NCBI RefSeq assembly: GCF_042879035.1
Contig: NZ_JBIAOU010000021.1
Location: 17,595-81,594, forward strand
Length of the DNA: 64,000 bases
Reading direction: 5' to 3'
DNA from: Rhodococcus_G sp042879035
GTDB lineage: Bacteria > Actinomycetota > Actinomycetes > Mycobacteriales > Mycobacteriaceae
Part shown: piece by piece, positions 35,875-44,563 of the stretch
Numbering within the stretch: the stretch's first letter is position 1
How the letters are laid out: every line of letters begins with the position of its first letter
Notes under the pieces: generated by a model
Told to the model about the DNA's origin: nothing
What the model saw: the letters and a program-made list of their open reading frames with translations, nothing else
Database searches by the model: none
Translations under genes and position numbers: made by a program

Positions 35875-37190
35875 CCACGTTCAAGGACTCCTCGGCCTCC
35901 ACCGCGAGCAGTCGCGACGACAGGCTGTCGATCGCCGACATCCTCGGGATCGTTGTCGGCAAGAACCTTCCGGTTCGGTTCACCGCGTACGACGGCAGCT
36001 CGCTCGGTTCTCCGGACGCCGAGTTCCACATCGACCTGAAGTCGCCGCGCGGTACCACCTACCTGGTGACGGCACCCGGCGACCTCGGACTCGCCCGCGC
36101 CTACATCTCCGGCGACCTCACGATCACCGGAGCACACCCCGGCAACCCGTACCCGGTCCTCAAGGTGCTCGGCGAGCAGCTGCACTTCAGTCGGCCGTCC
36201 GCCCGCGAATTCACCCAGATCACCCGATCACTCGGCTGGGAGGTGCTCAAACCGATCGCACCGCCGCCGCAGGAGTCGCTGCCGCGGTGGCGCCGCATCG
36301 CGGAAGGCCTGCGGCACTCCAAGACCCGCGACGCCGACGCCATCCACCACCACTACGACGTCTCGAACGCCTTCTACGAGAAGGTGCTCGGCCCGTCGAT
36401 GACCTACACCTGCGCCGCCTACGAGTCCGCGGACCAGTCGCTCGAGGACGCCCAGGAGAACAAGTACCGCCTCGTCTTCGACAAGCTGAATCTGAAGGAG
36501 GGCGACCGGCTGCTCGACATCGGCTGCGGCTGGGGCGGAATGGTCCGCTACGCGGCCCGCCGGGGCGTCAAGGCGATCGGCGCGACCCTGTCCGCCGAGC
36601 AGGCCGAGTGGGCGCAGAAGGCGATCGCCGAGGAAGGCCTGTCCGAACTTGCCGAGGTCCGGCACTCCGACTACCGGGACATCGCGGAGACCGGGTTCGA
36701 CGCGGTGTCCTCGATCGGCCTGACCGAGCACATCGGCGTCCACAACTACCCGGCGTACTTCAAGTTCATCAAGTCGAAGCTGCGCGTCGGTGGCCTGATG
36801 CTCAACCACTGCATCACCCGCCCCGACAACAAGCACACCGCGCGGGCAGGCGGATTCATCGACCGCTACGTCTTCCCCGACGGGGAACTGACCGGCTCCG
36901 GACGCATCATCACCGAGATCCAGGACATCGGACTCGAGGTGCGGCACGAGGAGAACCTGCGCGAGTCGTACGCACTGACCCTGGCCGGCTGGTGCAGGAA
37001 CCTCGAGGCGAACTGGGACGAGTGCGTCGCCGAGGTCGGCGAGGGCACGGCCAAGGTGTGGGGCCTGTACATGGCAGGCTCGCAGCTCGGCTTCGAACGC
37101 AACGTCATCCAGCTGCACCAGGTCCTCGCCGTCCGCCTCGGCGCCGACGGCGACGCCCAGCTCCCCCTGCGCCCCTGGTGGAAGGGCTAG
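35871..37190 (+). CDS. Cyclopropane-fatty-acyl-phospholipid synthase-like methyltransferase (Rv3720; BfaB/TmsB-like)
   Basis: A 439-residue SAM-dependent methyltransferase. An N-terminal lipid-binding extension is followed by the HYDVSNAFYEKVLGPSMTYT motif near 155 and the SAM loop LLDIGCGWGGMVRYAA near 215. SSIGLTEHIGVHNY gives the active-site region. Such enzymes add a methylene to the double bond of membrane phospholipid acyl chains. Its partner FAD oxidase sits directly upstream with a 4-bp overlap, suggesting synthesis of 10-methylstearate rather than a cyclopropane; this is inferred from the pairing. Confidence 0.85.
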   Translation: MTTFKDSSASTASSRDDRLSIADILGIVVGKNLPVRFTAYDGSSLGSPDAEFHIDLKSPRGTTYLVTAPGDLGLARAYISGDLTITGAHPGNPYPVLKVLGEQLHFSRPSAREFTQITRSLGWEVLKPIAPPPQESLPRWRRIAEGLRHSKTRDADAIHHHYDVSNAFYEKVLGPSMTYTCAAYESADQSLEDAQENKYRLVFDKLNLKEGDRLLDIGCGWGGMVRYAARRGVKAIGATLSAEQAEWAQKAIAEEGLSELAEVRHSDYRDIAETGFDAVSSIGLTEHIGVHNYPAYFKFIKSKLRVGGLMLNHCITRPDNKHTARAGGFIDRYVFPDGELTGSGRIITEIQDIGLEVRHEENLRESYALTLAGWCRNLEANWDECVAEVGEGTAKVWGLYMAGSQLGFERNVIQLHQVLAVRLGADGDAQLPLRPWWKG

Positions 37191-37209
37191 ACAGCTCCGC
37201 CTCGTACGG

Positions 37210-37258
37210 GATGAAGGTGCCCTTCGTTCGCATCACGCGAACGAAGGGCACCTTCATC
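37210..37258. terminator. Perfect 22-bp hairpin after the methyltransferase
   Basis: Arms 37210-37231 and 37237-37258 pair completely, with loop ATCAC. The core GAAGGTGCCCTTCGTTCG matches the leuA terminator core. The loop read on the other strand, GTGAT, resembles its TTGAT loop. Confidence 0.85.
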
Positions 37259-37351
37259 GTTCACAGCACGAAATGGCCGATCGGCTGTCCGATGTGCCGA
37301 ATGTCCACTTGCCCTTGAACTCGAGCCGGTCCGCACCCGCTCGGCACGCAA

Positions 37352-37399
37352 CCGACGGTGCCCGACGTCCGGCCGGAGCCGAGCGTCGGACACCGTCGG
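37352..37399. terminator. Hairpin at the 3' end of fadB
   Basis: CCGACGGTGCCCGACG near 37352 pairs with CGTCGGACACCGTCGG (to 37399) with one bulged mismatch. It lies 10 bp beyond the fadB stop. The roughly 90 bp between this and the previous hairpin hold nothing recognisable. Confidence 0.65.
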
Positions 37400-37408
37400 G
37401 GTCGTGCG

Positions 37409-39556
37409 CTATGCCTCGAGCGAGGCAGGCGGGGTGAAGCGCGCGCCGTACTTGGCGGCGAGCTCCTCGGCGCGGGCGACGAAGGCCGCCTGGCCGCCCG
37501 GGTATCCGACGACGAACTGGTGCACGCCACCGGTCCAGGCCGGGAAGCCGATACCGAAGATCGAGCCGATGTTGGCGTCGGCGGTGGACTCGAGAACGCC
37601 TTCGTCGAAGCACTTCTGGGTTTCGATCGCCTCGGCGAACAGCATCCGGTCGATGAGGTCCTGCAGCGGGACGTCGAGGGTGGCGGTGGTCTTGAAGTGA
37701 TCACGCACGCCCGGCCAGATGCCGAGACGCTTGCCGTCCTCGTCGTACTCGTAGAAGCCTGCCTTCTCCAGGCGACCCGGACGCCCCTCGGCGACCATGT
37801 AGTCGATGACGCCCTGTGCCGGGTGACGCTCGGTGCCGAGCTTGGTGTCGCCGCGCTCGGCCGCCTCCGCGGTCTCCTTCGCGATCTTCTGCATGAGCTT
37901 CATGTTCAGCTCGTCGGTCAGCTGCAGCGGCGGCGCCGGGTACCCGGCCTGCGACCCGGCCTGCTCGATGGTGGCCGGCTCGATGCCCTCGCCGAGCATC
38001 GCGATGGCCTCGTTGACGAACGTGCCGATGACGCGGGAGGTGAAGAAGCCGCGGCTGTCGTTGACGACGATCGGGGTCTTCTTGATCGCGAGGGTGTAGT
38101 CGAACACCCGGGCCAGCGCCTCGTCGGAGGTCTTCTCGCCCTTGATGATCTCGACCAGCGGCATCTTGTCGACCGGGGAGAAGAAGTGGATGCCGATGAA
38201 GTCCTCCTGGCGCTTCACGCCGGTCGCGAGACCGGTGATCGGCAGCGTGGAGGTGTTCGAGCCGAGCAGCGCGTCGGGCTCGACGATGTCCTCGATCTCC
38301 TGGAACACCTTGTGCTTGAGTTCGGTGTTCTCGAAGACGGCCTCGATGACGAAGTCGACGCCCTTCAGATCGGCGGCGTCCGCGGATGGGACGATCCGGT
38401 CGAGCAGCGCCTTCGACTTCTCCTCGGTGGTCTTGCCGCGGGAGAGGGCCTTGGCCTCGATCTTCTCCGAATAGCCCTTACCGCGTTCGGCGGCCTCGAG
38501 GCTGACGTCCTTGAGGACGACCTCGTAGCCGGCCTTCGCCGACACGTAGGCGATGCCCGCGCCCATCATGCCCGCGCCGAGGACACCGATCTTCTTGATG
38601 TCCTTCTTCGGAACGTCCTTCGGACGCGAACCGCCGCCGTTGATGGTCTGCAGGTCGAAGAAGAACGCCTGGATCATGTTCTTCGCGACCGGCCCGGTCA
38701 GCAGGTGCACGAAGTACCGCGACTCGATCAGGGACGCGTTGTCGATGTCGACCTGCGCGCCCTCGATCGCTGCGGCCAGAATCGCCCGCGGCGCAGGCAT
38801 GTTCGCGCCCTTGAGCTGTTTGCGCAGGTTTGCCGGGATGGCCGGCAGGTTCGCCGCGAACGCCGGCGACGACGGGCTGCCACCCGGGATCTTGAAGCCC
38901 TTCCTGTCCCACGGCTGCACGCCGCCCTCGGGGTTGGCTTTGATCCACGCCTTGGCGGCGGGAACGAGCTCCTCGATCGACGGCACGACCTCGTCGATCA
39001 GGCCGACCTCCTTGGCCTTGGCCGGGTTGTGGCGCTGCCCCTGGAGCAGCACCTGCAGCAGCGCGTTCTGGATGCCGAGCATCCGCACCGTGCGGATGAC
39101 GCCGCCGCCGCCGGGCAGCAGACCGAGGGTGGCCTCGGGGCAACCGATCTGCACGCCGCGAACGTCGGCGGCGATGCGGTGGTGGGTCGCCAGCGCGATC
39201 TCGAGGCCGCCACCGAGGGCGGCGCCGTTGATCGCCGCGACGACCGGCCTGCCGAGGGTTTCGAGACGCCGCAGGCCGGCCTTGACCGCGAGGGTGCGTT
39301 CGTAAATGCCGAGGCCGTCCTCGGGACTGGTGTTGATCATGCTCTTGAGGTCTCCGCCGGCGAAGAAGGTCTTCTTCGCCGAGGTGAGCACGACACCGGT
39401 GATGTCGTCCTTCTCCGCCTCGAGTCGGTCGATCGTAGCGGAGAACGACGCCTTGTACAGCTCGTTCATGGTGTTGGCGCCCTGGTTCGGATCGTCCATC
39501 GTCAGGGTGACGATGCCGTCCGCGTCCTTGTCCCAACCGATCATGTTGTCAGTCAC
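37409..39556 (-). CDS. fadB: Multifunctional fatty acid oxidation protein, alpha subunit (enoyl-CoA hydratase/3-hydroxyacyl-CoA dehydrogenase)
   Basis: A 715-residue enzyme. The N-terminal crotonase domain has KTFFAGGDLKSM near residue 65 and ALGGGLEIALATHHRI near 115. The NAD-binding dehydrogenase begins near 320 (KIGVLGAGMMGAGIAY, with the signature HFFSPVDKMPLVEII), and C-terminal 3HCDH domains follow. It hydrates enoyl-CoA and oxidises the product to 3-oxoacyl-CoA, which FadA then cleaves. fadA lies 39 bp upstream in the same operon, the usual order in rhodococci. Confidence 0.95.
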   Translation of the reverse strand: MTDNMIGWDKDADGIVTLTMDDPNQGANTMNELYKASFSATIDRLEAEKDDITGVVLTSAKKTFFAGGDLKSMINTSPEDGLGIYERTLAVKAGLRRLETLGRPVVAAINGAALGGGLEIALATHHRIAADVRGVQIGCPEATLGLLPGGGGVIRTVRMLGIQNALLQVLLQGQRHNPAKAKEVGLIDEVVPSIEELVPAAKAWIKANPEGGVQPWDRKGFKIPGGSPSSPAFAANLPAIPANLRKQLKGANMPAPRAILAAAIEGAQVDIDNASLIESRYFVHLLTGPVAKNMIQAFFFDLQTINGGGSRPKDVPKKDIKKIGVLGAGMMGAGIAYVSAKAGYEVVLKDVSLEAAERGKGYSEKIEAKALSRGKTTEEKSKALLDRIVPSADAADLKGVDFVIEAVFENTELKHKVFQEIEDIVEPDALLGSNTSTLPITGLATGVKRQEDFIGIHFFSPVDKMPLVEIIKGEKTSDEALARVFDYTLAIKKTPIVVNDSRGFFTSRVIGTFVNEAIAMLGEGIEPATIEQAGSQAGYPAPPLQLTDELNMKLMQKIAKETAEAAERGDTKLGTERHPAQGVIDYMVAEGRPGRLEKAGFYEYDEDGKRLGIWPGVRDHFKTTATLDVPLQDLIDRMLFAEAIETQKCFDEGVLESTADANIGSIFGIGFPAWTGGVHQFVVGYPGGQAAFVARAEELAAKYGARFTPPASLEA

Positions 39557-39595
39557 TGCTCTGGTTCTCCTGTGAATCCGTGTTGGGGGACGCGT

Positions 39596-40810
39596 TCAGA
39601 CGCGCTCGATGATGGTGGCCACGCCCATGCCGCCGCCGACGCACAGCGTCAGCAGGGCATAGCGGCCGCCGCGACGCTCGAGCTCGTCGATCATGGTGCC
39701 GGTGATCATCGCGCCCGTGGCGCCGAGCGGGTGGCCCATCGCGATCGCGCCGCCGTTGACGTTGAGCTTCTCGTCCGGGATGTTCAGATCCTTCTGGAAC
39801 TTCAGCACGACCGACGCGAACGCCTCGTTGATCTCGAACAGGTCGATGTCGTCGAGGGTCAGTCCCGCCTTCGCGAGCACCTTCCTCGTCGCCGGCGTCG
39901 GGCCGGTGAGCATGATGGTGGAGTCGGCGCCACTGGTGGCGGTCGCGACGACGCGCGCACGCGGCGTCAGGCCCGAGGCCTTGCCCGCCTCCTCGTTGCC
40001 GATGAGCAGCAGCGCCGCACCGTCGACGATGCCCGAGCTGTTGCCGCCGTGATGGACGTGGTTGATCTTCTCCACGAAGTGGAACTTCTGCAGCGCGACC
40101 GCGTCGAAACCGCCCATCTCGCCGAGCACCGAGAACGACGGCTGCAGCTTCGCGAGATCCTCCACCGTGGTGCCGGGACGACGGTGCTCGTCGTGATCGA
40201 GAATCGTGATGCCGTTGATGTCCTTGACCGGAACGACCGACTTCGCGAAGTAGCCGCCGTCCCACGCCTTGGCGGCGAGCTCCTGCGACCGCACCGCGTA
40301 CTCGTCGACGTCCTCGCGGCTGAAGCCCTCGATGGTCGCGATCAGGTCCGCGCTGACACCCTGCGGCACGAAGTAGGTGTCGAAGTTGGTGACGGGATCG
40401 AGCGCCCATGCGCCGCCGTCACTGCCCATCGGCACCCGGGACATCGACTCGACGCCACCGGCGAGGACCAGGCTCTCGAACCCGGAACGCACCTTCTGCG
40501 CGGCGGTGTTCACGGCCTCGAGGCCGGACGCGCAGAAACGGTTGAGCTGGACACCGCCGACCGTGTCGGGCAGGTTCGCGGCGGTGACCACGGCACGCGC
40601 GATGTCCGCACCCTGATCCGCAACGGGACTGACGACGCCGAGAACCAGGTCGTCGATGCGGTCCTCGTCCAGGTCGGGGAAACGGGTGCGCAGCTCGTCG
40701 ACCAGACCGGTGACGAGGTCGATCGGCTTCACCGAGTGCAGCGAACCGTTCTTCTTACCCTTGCCGCGTGGCGTTCGGATGGCTTCATAGATGAAGGCCT
40801 CTGTGGTCAC
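39596..40810 (-). CDS. fadA: Acetyl-CoA C-acyltransferase (3-ketoacyl-CoA thiolase)
   Basis: A 404-residue thiolase. The nucleophilic Cys lies in LNRFCASGLEAVN near residue 95, the catalytic His in GGAIAMGHPLGATGAM near 360, and the second Cys in LTLCVGGGMGVA near 390. It cleaves 3-oxoacyl-CoA to acetyl-CoA and a shortened acyl-CoA. The GTG complement at 40808-40810 follows GGAAGGAA and gives the standard N-terminus TTEAFIYEAIRTPRGKG. First gene of the fadA-fadB operon. Confidence 0.95.
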   Translation of the reverse strand: MTTEAFIYEAIRTPRGKGKKNGSLHSVKPIDLVTGLVDELRTRFPDLDEDRIDDLVLGVVSPVADQGADIARAVVTAANLPDTVGGVQLNRFCASGLEAVNTAAQKVRSGFESLVLAGGVESMSRVPMGSDGGAWALDPVTNFDTYFVPQGVSADLIATIEGFSREDVDEYAVRSQELAAKAWDGGYFAKSVVPVKDINGITILDHDEHRRPGTTVEDLAKLQPSFSVLGEMGGFDAVALQKFHFVEKINHVHHGGNSSGIVDGAALLLIGNEEAGKASGLTPRARVVATATSGADSTIMLTGPTPATRKVLAKAGLTLDDIDLFEINEAFASVVLKFQKDLNIPDEKLNVNGGAIAMGHPLGATGAMITGTMIDELERRGGRYALLTLCVGGGMGVATIIERV

Positions 40811-40977
40811 GGTGTTCCTTCCTGTGCACGGCTGCGCCGCGTGCGAGCGGTTCTTACGGATCCAGTGTGCGTGCCGGGTCCCGCGCTGTGCGGCAACTCG
40901 CGGCAGACACCCCGACGACCGCAATGGTAGAACCAGTTCCAAAACTCGGTCCAGGACCGAACCGAGCGAGGTCCGTG

Positions 40978-41027
40978 ACCGTGACGATCAGCCGAGACCC
41001 CGAGCACCGTGACGATCAGCCGAGACC
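40978..41027. repeat. 22-bp tandem duplication at the end of the response regulator gene
   Basis: ACCGTGACGATCAGCCGAGA plus CC occurs at 40978-40999 and again at 41006-41027. The right copy contains the response regulator's stop codon; the left copy lies just beyond it. It looks like a small recent tandem duplication. Confidence 0.8.
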
Positions 41028-41654
41028 GGCGTCCCGTGCCCGCACGATCGCCGCCGCCCGGTCGGGGACGCCGAGCTTGGTCAGGATGTTCGAGGTGTGG
41101 TTGCGCACCGTCTTCGGGCTGAGCACCAGCCGCCGCGAGATGGTCGCCGTGTCGTGCCCCGCGGCGACCAGGTCGAGGATCTCCCGTTCCCGGTCCGTCA
41201 GTTCGGGAAACACCGTGGGCCCGAGCCCCCGTGAGGCCGCCATGAATCCCATCGCCCGTTCCGCCACCGCCGCACCGAGGAACAGGTCGCCGTGCGCGAC
41301 CGCCCGCAGCGCCCGCTCCACCTCGTCGGGTCCGGCACCCTTGACGAGATAACCGCGGGCGCCCGCTCGCACCGACGCGACGAGCGCGTCGTCGTCCTCG
41401 TGCATCGTCACCATCAGCACCCGCACCGCGGGGAGGCGCGCCAGCAGGTCCCGCGTCGCCTCCACCCCGGACCCGTCGCCGAGCTCGATGTCCATCATCA
41501 CCACGTCGACATCGCCGGTGACCACGGTGGTCGCCTCGGCCGCCGAGCTGGCCTCGGCGACCACCTCGATCCCGTCGAGCGTGGACAACAGGGCGATCAT
41601 CCCGAGACGGAACACGGGATGATCGTCGACAACGGCGACACGGATGGCAGTCAT
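41016..41654 (-). CDS. NarL/FixJ-family response regulator
   Basis: A 212-residue regulator. The receiver domain has the acidic pair in VAVVDDHPVF, the phospho-acceptor Asp in VVMMDIELGDGSG near residue 54, and the Lys in GYLVKGAGPDE near 104. The LuxR-type HTH is LTDREREILDLVAAGHDTAT plus ISRRLVLSPKTVRNHTSNIL. It is encoded with its kinase, overlapping by 4 bp, so the pair is surely functional together. The signal is unknown. Confidence 0.93.
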   Translation of the reverse strand: MTAIRVAVVDDHPVFRLGMIALLSTLDGIEVVAEASSAAEATTVVTGDVDVVMMDIELGDGSGVEATRDLLARLPAVRVLMVTMHEDDDALVASVRAGARGYLVKGAGPDEVERALRAVAHGDLFLGAAVAERAMGFMAASRGLGPTVFPELTDREREILDLVAAGHDTATISRRLVLSPKTVRNHTSNILTKLGVPDRAAAIVRARDAGLG

Positions 41655-43645
41655 GGTGCGCTCAACGGTAGCCGGGCGGTGACCCGCGTTCCTCCCGGCG
41701 GCGGCGAGTCGATCACCAGGGTGCCGCCGACCGCGTCCGCACGTTCGCGCATCGAGCGGGTGCCCACGCCACCGACGCGACCCGGGTCGATGCCCGAGCC
41801 GGTGTCGAGCACGACGACCGTCAACTCGGCGGCCCCCGACGCCGCCGGCCGGTCGTGGGCGGAATCCGGTGCGGCGCAGACGACCTCGACCCGGCAGCCG
41901 TCGGCCCCGCTGTGCCGGCGGGCGTTGGAGACCGCCTCGACGGCGATGCCGTAGGCGGCAGCGCTCGCGGTGGCGTCCAGCGTCGAGGGAACCTGCGCGT
42001 GCACGTCGAGGGTGAAACCGGCGCGGGCGTGCTGCGCCGCCAGGTCGTGCAGGGCGGCCGCGAGGCCGAGTTCGTCGAGGATCGGCGGGAACAGGGTGCG
42101 GGACAGCGACCGGACTCCGTCGATCTGGTGGTCGAGCTGCTGCTGCAGCGAATCGAGCAGTCGCGCCGCGGCGTCGGGATCGACGGCGAGCAGGTTCCGC
42201 ACCCCCTGCAGCCCGAGCCGGATACCGGCGAGCGAGGGTCCCAGGCCGTCGTGCAGCTCGCGTCGGATGACCCGACGCTCCTCGAGCCGGACCGTGGACA
42301 GGCGTTCGCGTGCGGCGTCGAGATCCCGCGACGCCTGCACGAGCACGAGTCCGGTCGCGACGACCGATCCCAGTTCCGACAACGACTTCCGGGCCCGCAT
42401 GTCCAGGGATTCACCGGGCGGCGCGGTCGCGGCGAGTCGGCCGACCTGCGCGCCACGATGGACCAGTTCGACCACCGACTCCTCCACTATCGGATCCCCG
42501 TACCGGACAACGGGTTCCGGTTCCCCGACGCGCCACACCGCCACCGACTCGAGGCGCAACGCGACCGCCACCCCGGTCGCCAGCTCGGCCAGCAACTCGT
42601 CCGGTGCCTGCGCCGACGCGAATCGGTTGCCGAGGTCGCGGAACGCGCGGGCCGGATCGGCACCCGCGCCGTACACCAGGTCCCGCACGCGACGCTGCAG
42701 CCACGACCGGACCGGCATCACCGCGACGGCCACGGTGCCCGCGGCGACCGCCTGCGCGACAACGGAATCCGATGTCGGAAGCAGGCTCGTCAACGACGTC
42801 GCGACCAGGACGTAGAGGGCGATCAGCCCGACGGTCAGGGTACCGGCCAGCACCGCACGGCTGACGGCGAGATCGATTCCCCACATCCGTTGCCGCAGCA
42901 CCGAAACCAGCATCGCGGCCGGATAGAAGGCCTGGACCGCGAGGTGGACGAGCGGGTTGATCATCCACAGCCACGGCCACGACGCGGGCAGCGCCAGCGG
43001 TACGAACGACAGCGCCATCAGGGCAGTTCCGACCGCCAGCCAGCCCAGTCCCACCCGCTCGTCGACCGGCCCGGTGCGGTGCCGCCGCCAGACGTCGGCG
43101 GCGGTGATCAAGCCCATGCCCGCGACGGGGGCGACCAGCCAGACCGTGGCGGTGTCGGTCCAGGTGCGGGCGACGAAGAACCAGACCGTGGCCGCGACCC
43201 CCGCAGCCAGGCCGAGTCGGGCGACGGCGTCGAGCCGCTGATCGCGAATCAGCCACGGCACCACCAGGAACAGCGCGAGGGTGCCCGGGATCCACGCGGT
43301 GTTCTGCAGTGGCTCGATCACCGCGACCGCGGGCAGTCCCGGGCGCAGCACCGCCAGTTGGGTGTAGGCGTAGCTGAACGCGGCGAGACCGATCCCGATC
43401 GCACCGACCCCGAGGATGATCGGGACGGGGTGCACGCGCCGCGCCAGGACGACACCCGCGACGGTGCCGTACACCGCGGACCCGACGACGTCGACGAGGA
43501 AGAACAGCTGGTTCGCGTCGAGCGGCGGGTCGGCGGCGAGGAACAGCACCACCGACAGAACCGACAGCAGCCAGGCGGTGACGGCGAGCGCCGCGGCGGG
43601 CACCGGCGCGCCGGTCCCCACCGACCCCTCGAGTCGCTCCCTCAC
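41651..43645 (-). CDS. Membrane sensor histidine kinase (HisKA_3 type)
   Basis: A 664-residue kinase. The N-terminal part up to about residue 300 holds about eight to ten hydrophobic helices, an integral membrane sensor. A GAF-like linker follows, then the dimerisation/phosphoacceptor segment ERRVIRRELHDGLGPSLAGI near 455 (His in ELHDGLGP). The HATPase domain is next (AVEAVSNARRHSGADGCRVE, VLDTGSGIDPGRVGGVGTRS). A GTG start follows AGGAGAGTGACG. It probably senses a membrane-associated condition. Overlaps its response regulator by 4 bp. Confidence 0.92.
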   Translation of the reverse strand: MRERLEGSVGTGAPVPAAALAVTAWLLSVLSVVLFLAADPPLDANQLFFLVDVVGSAVYGTVAGVVLARRVHPVPIILGVGAIGIGLAAFSYAYTQLAVLRPGLPAVAVIEPLQNTAWIPGTLALFLVVPWLIRDQRLDAVARLGLAAGVAATVWFFVARTWTDTATVWLVAPVAGMGLITAADVWRRHRTGPVDERVGLGWLAVGTALMALSFVPLALPASWPWLWMINPLVHLAVQAFYPAAMLVSVLRQRMWGIDLAVSRAVLAGTLTVGLIALYVLVATSLTSLLPTSDSVVAQAVAAGTVAVAVMPVRSWLQRRVRDLVYGAGADPARAFRDLGNRFASAQAPDELLAELATGVAVALRLESVAVWRVGEPEPVVRYGDPIVEESVVELVHRGAQVGRLAATAPPGESLDMRARKSLSELGSVVATGLVLVQASRDLDAARERLSTVRLEERRVIRRELHDGLGPSLAGIRLGLQGVRNLLAVDPDAAARLLDSLQQQLDHQIDGVRSLSRTLFPPILDELGLAAALHDLAAQHARAGFTLDVHAQVPSTLDATASAAAYGIAVEAVSNARRHSGADGCRVEVVCAAPDSAHDRPAASGAAELTVVVLDTGSGIDPGRVGGVGTRSMRERADAVGGTLVIDSPPPGGTRVTARLPLSAP

Positions 43646-43676
43646 CCGTCACTCCTCTCCTGCGGCTGCGCCGCCT

Positions 43677-43715
43677 GTGCGCGAGTTGGGTGGACCAGCT
43701 ACCCCACTCGCGCAC
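43677..43715. terminator. Hairpin between the membrane protein gene and the kinase
   Basis: GTGCGCGAGT (43677-43686) pairs with ACTCGCGCAC (43706-43715), extended by GGGT/ACCC after one mismatch. It is downstream of the minus-strand membrane protein and should insulate the two-component genes. Confidence 0.65.
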
Positions 43716-43737
43716 AGGGCCGAAGGCCAATTGTCGG

Positions 43738-44436
43738 TCAGGACCGGGCCCGACGCCCCGCGAACCACAGGCCGACCGCGCAGACCAGCACCCAGACGGG
43801 ACCGGTGAATCCGGCCATGTACTGCAGTGGGGAGACCCCGAACAGGGCGGTCAGACCGCCGAGGACCAGGCTCGCCCAGCCGAGCCAGCGCGGCGTCGCA
43901 CCGTGGCGCAGGGACGCGATCGCGACCGCGAGAGCCGACACGCCGGCCGCCGCCCACAGCCACGGGATGGTACCGAGCCAGTGCGCACCGACGACCGCGA
44001 ATTCCGGAACCAGGTCGGTGCCCTCGGACAGCCCGAACACCAACTCGGTGGTCAGGCCGGTGCCGATCAGGCAGATCGTCGACGTCACGATCAGGCCGCC
44101 CGCCGCGATCGGGCCGAGCAGGCTGCCCGGTTCGAGCCGCGACGTCAGGTGCCGGGCCAGCCCGGCCGCGAACACCAGCAGCGCCAGCGCCGCAACGGCG
44201 AAGCCGACGTGTTCGACCACGACCGCCGGGCGCTGCTCGGCGAGCCGCGCCGCGATGGCGACGGGGTTGCCCGCGAGCGACTCGTCGTAGACGGCCGTGA
44301 CGCCGCCGCTGGCCTGGATGCCGACGATGCCGGCCAGCCCGGCGACGACTCCGGCCACAGTCCAACCCACCGCGCGCCGCGCGGCGCCCTCCACCGATTC
44401 GGCGGTCCCCGCCGCCGTGGAACTGCTGATGCTCAT
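43738..44436 (-). CDS. Six-helix membrane protein of unknown function
   Basis: A 232-residue protein with six hydrophobic segments (TVAGVVAGLAGIVGIQASGG, VVEHVGFAVAALALLVFAAG, LIVTSTICLIGTGLTTELVF, WLGTIPWLWAAAGVSALAVA, LGWASLVLGGLTALFG, GPVWVLVCAVGLWFAG). A loop with Glu and His is conserved in DUF4386-like proteins, but the match is weak. No enzyme motif is visible. It is the third minus-strand gene behind the small dioxygenase-like gene, without obvious operon linkage. Confidence 0.7.
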   Translation of the reverse strand: MSISSSTAAGTAESVEGAARRAVGWTVAGVVAGLAGIVGIQASGGVTAVYDESLAGNPVAIAARLAEQRPAVVVEHVGFAVAALALLVFAAGLARHLTSRLEPGSLLGPIAAGGLIVTSTICLIGTGLTTELVFGLSEGTDLVPEFAVVGAHWLGTIPWLWAAAGVSALAVAIASLRHGATPRWLGWASLVLGGLTALFGVSPLQYMAGFTGPVWVLVCAVGLWFAGRRARS

Positions 44437-44563
44437 CTGCGGTCTCCTTCACTGCCCGCCGGAAGCGGATCGACTGCAGATCAGGATGAGGCGCCCGATG
44501 TCCCGGTCACCAGGGTCCGAAGACCCGGACGACCGGGACGGTGTCAGGGACGAGGGGAAACGG

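Noticed and set aside
37259..37351. A possible small gene between the two hairpins downstream of the methyltransferase and fadB
   Set aside because: No start with a ribosome site and no conserved pattern; treated as intergenic.
37358..40930. A 1190-codon open frame on the plus strand opposite fadB and fadA
   Set aside because: It is antisense to two clear enzymes, has biased low-complexity composition (Arg, Asp, Val, Gly rich) and matches no family; such mirror frames are normal in high-GC coding DNA.
40978..41027. The 22-bp duplication as target-site duplication of a lost mobile element
   Set aside because: Copies are only 6 bp apart with nothing between them; a simple tandem duplication explains it.
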